Assembly (NCBI GenBank): GCA_949710005.1
Contig: OX453275.1
Coordinates: 35,444,294 to 35,508,293 of the forward strand
Direction: 5' to 3'
Length of the DNA: 64,000 nucleotides
Origin: Ricordea florida
Lineage: Eukaryota; Cnidaria; Anthozoa; Corallimorpharia; Ricordeidae
A program made the translations under genes and the position numbers. The notes under the pieces were generated by a model. The model had not been told where the DNA came from, made no database searches, and was given only the letters and a program-made list of their open reading frames with translations. Shown here one piece after another: positions 55,340 to 64,000 of this stretch (its first letter is position 1; each line of letters opens with the position of its first letter).

Positions 55340-55545
55340 GCGGAAGGAAGGAAGTTTACAACACGCGCTTTATAGGCGAGCTTACAAAAAGCGCCTTTTA
55401 ATGGAGCTTACATAAGGCGCTCTGGAAGGGAGCTTATAAAACGTGCTTTTGAAGGGAGTTTAACAAAACTTTTTAGGGGCTCTTAAAAACGCGCTTTTTT
55501 AAGGGAGCTTATAAAACGTGCTTTTTGAAGACGCCGTTTCTAAGA
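55340..55545. repeat. Degenerate ~35-bp tandem repeat
   Basis: Five to six diverged copies of AGGGAGCTTATAAAACGTGC followed by TTTTT. Confidence 0.75.
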
Positions 55546-55872
55546 GGGGCTTTTACCGGTTTGTGGCATCTTATCATTTTCTGGAGCATTGTTTTTAGCC
55601 TATGTTATGCGGCTGATTTATGTAGCATGATTTGGGTTTAAATTGAGAAGATAAAATAGGATTAATCTGGGAAAAGTAAGCGTTCGAATATTTATATTTA
55701 TTTTTTTCTGAAGCATCTCAGCGGGCCTGAATCCCAAATCCTCGAATCTGATTGGCTAATCGCGCCCTCGTAACCGGTCCAGCTTTTTACGATACGGACC
55801 ACGGTCCGGCTTTTTATCCGCGCTATTCGCAGGAAATTGAAAAAAAAGCAAACAAACAGAAAAAATAAATAA

Positions 55873-56015
55873 GTTATTTACCGGTCTAGGTCGGTCCGTA
55901 TGGGAAAAAACTGTGCCCTTGGTCTTGAGTACGGCCCTCGGCCTTCGGCCTCGGGCCGTACTCAAGACCTCGGGCACAGCTTTTTTCCATACGGACCTCC
56001 CGCCCTGTAAATAAC
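55873..56015. mobile_element. Hairpin MITE (143 bp)
   Basis: GTTATTTAC..GGTCCGTATGG..CTGTGCCC arms mirror GGGCACAG..CCATACGGACC..GTAAATAAC, with a CG-rich loop CGGCCTTCGGCCTCGGGCCG. Confidence 0.88.
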
Positions 56016-57157
56016 ATATATATATTTCAGGAAGTGAGGTTGCTTCAGTGGACAACGAGGAGACAGTACTGTGGTTTTCATTTTCTCTTTTATCCAAGGG
56101 CCCAAAGGAGTTATGTTTGACCTTGATTCTTGTTGAATTCACAGTGCGTATCGCCTTTATCTACAATAGGAACATTTAAATACTTGATGGATTAGTAATA
56201 ATTTTCCATTTTACTCGCAACACGGTCGCATGACGATAACTCACCGAGTAGAGTAACCTGCGATCAGTCGTCCGTTTATCGATAGAGCGCAAAAGTGTAC
56301 GTCACATGAAGAAAAACAGCGCGCAGTTTCCTTTTTCGACAAATGGAAGAAAAAATGTGTTCTCACATTTAGATGCGGGTGCACCTTCAACACGAAATCG
56401 TTGACGTATTTCCGTATCCGGTACCAGATCCAACCTATCAAACTTCGAGTTTAATTTCTTTCTGCAAAATGCATGTGCTCGTGCCTAGGTCTCTCGCGGG
56501 TTGAGTTTAGGTTGCGTACTCCTAACGTCGAAAGCAATATTGTGTAGCGTCTTTTACCCAGCTACTGAAAAGGATCCACAAAAAAATCTCTTCCAGAACT
56601 TGAATGACAGACCAGCAGATCCTATCGAGCGAGCGAGTGTCTGATATAAATCAGTAGATATACTGACGAAATTCGACCGATAATCGGACACCCTTTAAAA
56701 GAACCCACATCCGGAAACTCGAGAGCTCCTTCCGGCAATGTTTTGTATCAAGTATAAATATTGATGCATGAGAAATGGTAACTCTAGCTGGGTAATAATT
56801 AAAAAACCGCGAAAAAGACAATGATAGATTTATGAGTGGCGCAAAAGCAGAGACAGGAAGGCTTGATCCACGTACTTCGCTTCTGAGCTGTACTGAAAGA
56901 AGTCCATCCCTGCTTTCTACCAATTGGTGGAAGAGATACGTATTTACGTGATAATTCTCTGTATAATGACCTTTTCATCTGATTAGTATCTTACTGATAT
57001 ATATGGATCGCTTGTTTGTCCAATCAGTGGAAAAATCAAATAGCTATGCGAGGCTTAACGGAAACCCGGTATACCATAACTTCTGTGCCTTCAGATGAGA
57101 AATAGACTATTTTAGGCAGAGGTTAACTTCGAAATCTCATTCGAGCAGTTTGGTGAG

Positions 57158-57239
57158 ATGAAGCTAGCGAGGAAAACTGGATTTATTGTCCTTTATACGT
57201 TGTCTGTTTATGTGTCTGCCCAGCTCAAATCTCCTTCAG
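57158..57239 (+). CDS. Apextrin exon 1: signal peptide
   Basis: ATG 57158, [16 protein letters not shown] then [11 protein letters not shown]. Typical signal peptide with likely cleavage after VSA. Ends phase 1 at TCAG|GTAACA. Confidence 0.75.
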
Positions 57240-60200
57240 GTAACACAAATACCTCATTAGTAATAATATGTTGACACAAACTCTACTGAAATTATGACCA
57301 AGTTCCATGCATTGCCAGAGCGAGTTCAAGTATATAGTTACAAAAAATGTTGGGAAGATGCCAGACAAAGCTATTTCATAAATGGGAAAAGGTGAGAATT
57401 GCTTTATTTGGAACTTTGTTGGGGATTTATAAATCCAACAAATAATTTTCCACTGAAAGCAGTAGAGTAGAAACCTTCTCTGAAGAAACAAAGAAAATGA
57501 CCATTTTTCAAATCCGCTTCGCAATACTGGCTTTGTAACTTGTTATTCCTGTGAAGACATATTGTAAATAATAGCCGATTCAGTACATTGAATCCATGTT
57601 GAATCACCCCTGCAACCTTGATATGAGTATAGTATAGCGTATGGTGATAATTGCAATGCGTTAGTTTTAACTCCTTTGATTTGTGTATCGTTTTTCAATA
57701 GTTTGTCCAAGCTTTTCCCTTTTTTGATAGCCCTATGTGGTGAAATATTTTTTTGTAAGGAAATCCAATGTCACCTTGGCAATACTTTGAATATTTTCAA
57801 AACCGCTATGTGTACACGATGTAACCGGCTGCTGGTTAGTAAGCTATCAGTACTTGGTTATGGTGTGTGTATATCAAAGGAGGAGAAACCGACTGTGCAA
57901 TAATATTTTCTTTTAAACATTTCGATCCTTGGTTGGCAGAAGCTAAGGGACAGCAAAAATCTATTTTGGTTTTAACAGCGCTACCCAAGTTGCGATTTGA
58001 AACAACACTGGCGTAGCGCCATATTTAACAGCTTCAAAGCTGGCACGTGTCACAGCAAAATCTTGACTCTTAGGTCACTGAGTCGGTGCTCCTAACCTTC
58101 AGTACCATGCAATTTGTTGAGGAAATATGTTTACTCTTTATATCAAGTTCACTTGTATCTGTATTGAGCCAAGAAAAACTACACTAAAAGCCAAATTATG
58201 ATTAAAAAATTTGGAACCGTGACAAGAATTTGAACGTTTTTCTTATGGTTTTTAAAAGTTCCCGCTGTGACCACTGAGTAATCAGAGCCTAACTGACACC
58301 AGCTAATCGCCAGTAAAAATGCAATACACGTGAATCTGTCAACAATGGCTACATATGTATAGTCATTTCAATTATTAAGTAAGCAAAGTTGCCGGGAAGT
58401 GCTAATTATGGATAATAAGGCTAAGTCCATCTTTTCTGTAGTGTTTCTAGTTTTTAACTCGTGGATACGCGAAGCGTAGTTGCGAGTTTTTGTGGGGACC
58501 CCGATATGCAAATTGTCACTCACTCACTCACTCACTCACTCACTCACTCCAGTGTAGACATCTTCGTAATTAGTCAGATAGAACTCGGGGGCACCGATAT
58601 GAAGACGACAATTGTCGTGACCGAAGTCACGGAAGTCTGTTGATGAAAGTTCACGCTGAAAGTGTATCGTACCGTTGCCAGAGTTTGTAATGATTTTGTA
58701 GCTTAAGAGGACGATAAGCGAGGCCCTGTTAGGGGTAAATTACGAAAAGCGACATGGCCTTGAAACGGCGACGAACGACGAGCCGCTCACGGGAAATTAC
58801 GACAGCGACCTTCGACCTTCCGAAATTGCGACGTGAAAAGGTTTGAAACTCAGACGCGCGACATAAAGAACCTCACTAACAGGGCCTCATTAGCGGTCTT
58901 ACTAAAATCAAAAGGAGTTTAAATGTTTCCAGTTAGGACAATAACCAACTTGGAGACTGAATTTCATGAGCCTTTTACTCGGCCAGGCGCTAAACGTGAA
59001 CAGATGATAACTATTCGCTTTTCCGACATCGACCGCCATCGACCGCCCCCAAGATTACAAGCAGTATATGAATTTCAGTTGGCTCGAAAGTGATCTGAAG
59101 ATGAGCAAATCTCTTGCTAATGTAGTAAGCTTTGATGAGAACTCATAGAGCGAAATTAGCACTTGAATGAGAACTTATATGAGCGAAATGAGTACTCGTT
59201 ATTGAACGAAACTACTACTGAAAACAGAATAAATTGACGAATCCGTGATGTGAAACCGAAGAACTTCTGTGGCCAACCTGGATAAGAAACATCGCATGGA
59301 GGACTTTTCTACTGATTTAAGTGTTTACGAACAGGAATGGAGTTGGAGAAGTATTGGGACGGTCAAGAAGTATGTCAACGCTTACCATTAAATATGGAGG
59401 CGCATGCCATGGCGGAGAACCATGAAGATTACAATGTAAGAAAGTCATTAAAGGGTTCGAAAAGAGTAAGTCATGTAGAAAATGTATTAAGCGTTATATT
59501 ACATACAATACACCACAAGCCGTTACAATGAAAAGTTTTCTGTCAATTGATTTCCGAATTTACCTTGAAGTGAACTAGATTGTGTTGAAGTAGACATGTT
59601 GGAAAAATAGGCTTACCTGTTTTGCTTATTGTTGTGTGACTCATCATATTTACATTGTAAAAACAAGAAGTTATAAGGATAAAAACAAAGATGTATTGCT
59701 GTATTAATGATGGCAAGTCTGATTTTTTTAAGTGCAACCCTGAATATATATACCACTGATAACCTAAAATGAGATGGTAATGTAAATAAACTAATTCAAC
59801 TTGATAAAGGATTGAGAGTCTTAAGGATTTTTAGATCATCACTAACATACTTTGCAAAAATGCAAGAAAGACTTGTTTGGTATGATTCGTCAGCTGGGCT
59901 ATCCTACATGGTTTTGTTCATTATCAGCTGCAGAATCAAGGTGGATATTTCTGTTGAATACATTGAATAGACTTGTAAACAACAAAAACTATAATGATGA
60001 TAAAATTGACAATGTCATGGCAACAAAATTCAGACCTTATTCAGAAGGACCCTGTTACATGTGTTAGAAACTTTGAACTCACAGACAGTGAGCAGCAGGA
60101 TACCAGAACTACATTTGGTTTCGGTGCCATTTAATCCTGTACCCTTATGTTAAGTTATCAGATTTTTTAACAACTGTATGCTTGCCACCTGCCTTATAAG

Positions 60201-63188
60201 TGATGCCTAGTGTAGTCAAATGATTGGCGTCATGTACTCACTGTATGTTTATTTCAAAAAGCTACTCAGCTCCCTGGTCACTTTTATGTTGTGATTATAG
60301 ATTATTAAAATTATCTTCAAGTTCATTCAATCACAACTCTGAAAAAACACCTCGTTAATTTTTAAATTATTTCTTTTTTCTCTGTTTTGTAAACATATCC
60401 ACGAGTTCACCATAGTCCTACTTTGATTCATGATTGGATTTAACGTAATGTAAGTTGGCTGTGGTTTGAAATATTTTGGTTCGCCGTTTCACTCCTTTGT
60501 TTTGAACTATGATCCATTAACGTATAACCTTTCACTTCCGAAAATGTCCCATGTACAACTGCTCCAATTCAAACCCAAGCAAACATGATTAAAACAGTTG
60601 AGAAATTATTTAGTTGATTAGCCACTGTGATTTCTAAATCAATACGTGAGAAATCGAGTTCATGCGTTTCACGAAAACGAGAATTCAATTTTGCCAGTGT
60701 TTAGTCTTGAAGATTAAGCGTGTTAACGGTCCATATTCAGTTTGGCAAAACAAAGTTTGCGAGTTGTTTTAAGTTTCATGATTGTTCTCCTGTGTTTCCG
60801 CAGTATCAACACACAGCAACACCAACACGGCTGATTCTGGTATCGAAAATATGGCATTTAGAGGAAAGTGTTACACGATCTCTCGCGATCTCTCACGGGA
60901 TTACCTCTAAATCTATGGCTTAAAGCCCTTATAAGATGTAATAGAGAAATATAGGAAGATTTTGCGGTCTTCAACAATAGCGTGAATCAATCTTCTTTTT
61001 TGACTCCTCCTGTATTTAAGATTACAATCCTTCTAATTAAAAGAGATCATTATTCATTCACTCCTAATTGTTCTCACCAGTTCAGATTTTTGTGCTGTTT
61101 TGAATCCGTTAATTGCTTGAAAGAATTTGATAAACTTAAATTTTCCTATTGTATCTGTGGCATTTCACCCGCTGAATAGCTCTACCGGGCTACCTTTTCT
61201 TCATAAAATATTTCCATGTAATCATTGTCAGTGATCAGCTGAGGGTTATAAATACGATATTTTTTGTCCGTTGAGAGGGAGCTGTAATTACTTGCAATTG
61301 AGCTTCCCGAGAGGAAACGCAAGAGCTGAAATTCAGGCTTCCATCTTTTTGCTCAGTCACTAGTCGCGGTCGAGATTCTAATACGCATGCGTGGTCTTTA
61401 TGTGCATGTGTCAAAGGTTCACTTGGACGAAATTTAGAGGGACGACTAGACTTGCTCCAAGTTGTCCTCTCGTAGATCGAAAAATTAAAGCAAACGAAAC
61501 GAGCTTTAAGCGTGGTCGCCCAGTGACCGAACGAGCGACGAAGTCGCTAGAAGGGCGACTTGTTTCGCCTGCGGGGATTTGAATCATATCTATAAATTCA
61601 CGCGGGAGAAATGATTGACATGTTCCATTTCGAGAATCATCAAATATCAGACCGCCGTTGTATCAAAACAAACTGTAAGTCGGCGAACGGAGGCGGCCGG
61701 AAATACTCCCACGAAATCTTATTCCAGACTCGCTCTAGCTCCAAAATCGAAAAATGTAATTTGCTTGTAATGTGAAACCATGGTTGATTGCGTGGACAAT
61801 CGAAGAAGAATTTTTGAAGGTGGAGACAAAACACAATTGATTATTCTGCAGAAACCTTGACAGAATCTTTGCTCTCGCTTCAAGGGACTCTAGCTTGTGA
61901 GATTTCATACTTCAGTTTCAAGAATTATTTTTCATTCCTGTGCAGACAAGAACATTACACCTTTGAAAAAAGTAGATCTTGCACGAAAGGCTATCATAGA
62001 CACCCAAAAGACACAATTGGGGCCACCACAAGACAAACGGGTGATATATTCGATTTCTTTCAAGCATTCTCTACTGTTGTTGCCTCGAATACAAACAAAG
62101 CAATCTCAAAACACATTGATTTGCCTGATCCCCTCGGAGAATGAAAAAAGACGTCCTTTCCTCTCAGATTAGCCTCAACGACTTTTCTCTGACCTTCCCG
62201 TAATTCTACATATCCTACTTTCTGTAACACAAATTCTATCGCATCAGACACAAAAACAATATGGCCCCCAAACGCTTGTCACCATTTAAATCATTCTTAG
62301 AATGTCACTCTCTAATTGGTCAATTTCGCTTGACTCAACCAACCCCCACTTAGCAGGAAAAATAATTTAAATGAATTTGAGAAATTCTAGGGGGCGATGT
62401 TGACAGAGAAAACTCGGGCTTACTTCAGTACATAGGAAGGCCGAATTAACACAGATCATGGTGTGTCTCGCGTTCGTATTAGATGAGCCCCTCTAAACAG
62501 CTTGTTTTCTTTTAGTTCTGATTCTCTGATCCTGTTTGTCTCCTATCAATAGCTACTGCACGATGGCCTGCCGGCTTGTACGCGCTTCCAATGGCGGACT
62601 CAGGTTGTCCCGATTCGGACCGATTTACTTGGTACACAGGAAAACGCACGGAAGAAATGGAAAACGACCACAATAGAAACTCACACTCGACAAACTTTCA
62701 CCTCAGAAACACTGTAGGCAATCCAGAGATCACTCGTTATTTTTGTGTCAAGAACACAACAACAGGAGACAGCCTAAGGCCTCACTGGCCAAGTGGAAAG
62801 TACTGCATTTTCAAAAAAGGCGACACTTGTCCGACAGGTTTTCTGAAAGGCTACGTAACCTGGGATGACAACAACATTAAGAACGGATCAAATCGCAACA
62901 GAGTTTACGGCGAGCTCCCCGCCGGCGTTTACAACGAGGACACCACGATTTATGTCTGCTGTAAAGATTCAGGTTCTGCTCTTAAGCGAGTTGTGCTACC
63001 TGTGGTTAAGCCTTTCTATCTACTGGCTTTTAAGTCAACTGATTGTCAAGAGGTCCAAGGAGCGGTGTTTTCATTGGAGTATATCGTGTTTGACACAGAA
63101 AATACTAACAATCACGATAATACGATGTTTCCTTTTCCTTTCGGGGCCGACTCAGTCGATCCTAAGATCTACTACTGTTTTTACCGAG
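57158..63188 (+). CDS. Apextrin (ApeC-domain) gene, at least two coding exons
   Basis: Exon 57158-57239 (signal peptide) and exon 62553-63188 (ApeC region) join in phase 1. The product is a secreted protein of about 239 residues as far as seen, and the last visible exon ends at a donor so more may follow. ApeC proteins are invertebrate secreted factors, first named from sea urchin and later shown in amphioxus to bind bacterial cell-wall sugars. They are also expressed in coral larvae and adults. No MACPF domain is seen upstream, so this is the short ApeC-only form. The 5.3 kb intron holds repeats and a RecQ fragment. Confidence 0.85.
58515..58549. repeat. (CACT)n microsatellite
   Basis: Eight tandem CACT units in a block beginning TGGATACGCGAAGCGTAG. 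Confidence 0.95.
58712..58897. mobile_element. Short TIR element (~185 bp)
   Basis: CGATAAGCGAGGCCCTGTTAG at the left pairs with CTAACAGGGCCTCATTAGCGG at the right. The interior is CG-rich with no ORF. Confidence 0.6.
62060..62251 (-). pseudogene. RecQ-like helicase N-terminal fragment
   Basis: Minus-strand ATG at 62251: [55 protein letters not shown] is the RecQ zero/Q motif and PRGSGKS is the Walker A loop (Arg for the usual Thr). The frame ends after VENA with no helicase motifs Ia-VI following in the window on this strand. Best read as a single exon copied with a transposon, or a decayed gene start, inside the apextrin intron. Confidence 0.7.
62553..63188 (+). CDS. Apextrin exon 2: ApeC domain
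   Basis: Acceptor CCTATCAATAG|CT, phase 1. Reads [11 protein letters not shown]...GCP, then [65 protein letters not shown] and CQEVQGAVF, the standard ApeC signatures with paired cysteines and the WP-G-Y and LP-G-Y repeats. It ends phase 1 at TACCGAG|GTAAGC, after [11 protein letters not shown], near the usual domain end. Confidence 0.9.
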
Positions 63189-64000
63189 GTAAGCTAACTT
63201 TTACACAATACGATACGTTATTGAATCCCTAATGGATATCCACGCAGGGGAACTGACGGCTCAGTGCTTAAGTCACCCGCTTGTCATTTCAGTGTAGGGG
63301 AACTTCAGATCGCAGGTTCTCTAGTTTGTTTTTGAACCCGGATATTCCAAATTTCATACCTCCATGACAACCAGACATTGTACGTACGGTCTCAAGCTGT
63401 CTTCGTTGAGCCCCATTTACATTTCACTCAGTGGACGGTTTCGGCTGAAGGCCGCCTTTTCTTTTGCACCTCAATGGTCGGGACTTCGTATGGTCAATTA
63501 CTCTCAGGGTCATACTAGGTATCGTTGTTACTCTGCCAGATGAACTAATAGATCATTGCACCACCCCACCCCAGGAAAAGTTAGTTAAATACAAAGAGAA
63601 CCTTGATAAAACTGAACCAACTTTTTTTAATGTTCAACTCCATGTGGAATTTAAGATACCCATATGCATTTTTTACCTGCTGACACGTGTACTACACGTG
63701 TAACATTATTTTTGGCTTGTCAGCGCCAAGCTTCAACCTCAATTATGCTCTTCTTCCACAGACTAGACATTAGTTGTGGACAATTATCTTTTATCGATAA
63801 CAAAAGATTATCGACCACTAGCAATGTCCGATACAAGCATTTCACACTCTGGGGTTTCTACTTCATGCCAGTATGCCATATAATCTCCCGCGTCCATCAC
63901 AATGGTGCGGGAGACTATGTGGCATAGTGGGAAGGTTTATACTTCATGCCAGTATGGCATATAGTCTCCCGCACAATTGTGATGGGCGCGGGAGACTATA
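63189..64000. other. DNA after the ApeC exon: probable intron
   Basis: No coding exon recognised. From about 63,856 it carries palindromic repeats that run off the window. Confidence 0.45.
63856..64000. repeat. Palindromic tandem repeat running off the window
   Basis: TACTTCATGCCAGTATG(C/G)CATATA..TCTCCCGC then GCGGGAGACTAT occurs twice about 84 bp apart. Each copy folds on TCTCCCGC/GCGGGAGA. Confidence 0.8.

Larger units (their letters stand above)
53939..57157. other. Receptor-apextrin intergenic region
   Basis: No coding exon recognised. Holds an AATAAA near 54,303 (possible receptor poly-A signal), two hairpin MITEs and a degenerate 35-bp repeat, listed separately. Confidence 0.45.
57240..62552. 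other. Apextrin intron 1
   Basis: No further apextrin exon recognised. Contains a (CACT)n run, a short TIR element, a two-copy ~40-bp repeat near 59,130-59,210, dispersed repeats near 61,330-61,600 and a RecQ fragment. Confidence 0.5.

Noticed and set aside
61391..61582. 63-residue ORF near 61.4 kb
   Set aside because: Lies in a dispersed repeat rich in CGACGAAGTCGC. No protein similarity recognised.
62865..63197. 110-residue plus-strand ORF overlapping the ApeC exon
   Set aside because: Shadow frame of the ApeC coding exon.
1..64000. tRNA or rRNA genes
   Set aside because: No cloverleaf or conserved rRNA segment noticed on either strand by eye. A tRNAscan run would be needed to be sure.

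Overview
The window looks like nuclear DNA of a cnidarian, most likely a stony coral or another hexacoral. Genes are split by introns with GT/AG junctions, intergenic DNA is AT-rich and full of hairpin MITEs, and an apextrin (ApeC) gene of invertebrate type is present. The species cannot be named from sequence alone.

Layout. (1) 1-27,700: six head-to-tail copies of a ~4.7 kb unit. Each unit holds a short transposon with 84-bp terminal inverted repeats (TIRs) that was invaded by a minus-strand non-LTR retrotransposon of the CR1/L2 (Jockey-like) kind. The retrotransposon has a membrane-segment + 2A-peptide N-terminal ORF, an AP endonuclease and a reverse transcriptase. Every copy carries the same inactivating changes, so the array grew by DNA duplication of a dead element and not by retrotransposition. 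Between the transposons each unit also carries a ~640 bp spacer with a perfect CRE (TGACGTCA) and a minus-strand exon encoding a signal peptide and ending at a splice donor. This is a repeated promoter/first-exon cassette (five complete copies). (2) 27,700-34,400: broken array edge, a ~1 kb palindrome, MITEs and a 59-bp minisatellite. (3) 34,415-53,938: a plus-strand gene assembled here from seven exons by splice phase. It encodes a type I membrane receptor: signal peptide, nine-cysteine ectodomain, Ser/Thr-rich stalk, one membrane span, and a tail ending in two ITIM-type tyrosine motifs (SYYENL and ILYVRL). Its introns carry an apparently complete Kolobok-like DNA transposon (35,127-37,981, TTAA target duplication) and a 10.4 kb CACTA/EnSpm-like element (41,079-51,492, CACAGG termini, ACA target duplication). 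The CACTA element itself contains a 1.67 kb fold-back element and a 325-bp satellite. (4) 57,158-63,188: first two coding exons of an apextrin gene, with a RecQ-helicase gene fragment in its intron. The gene may continue past the window.

Two probable immune-type genes (an inhibitory/activating-motif receptor and a secreted ApeC protein) therefore sit next to each other, downstream of an array that multiplies a signal-peptide exon of a third, unseen gene reading leftward out of the window. Gene models were built by eye from splice consensus and phase, and the one uncertain splice junction is stated in its entry.
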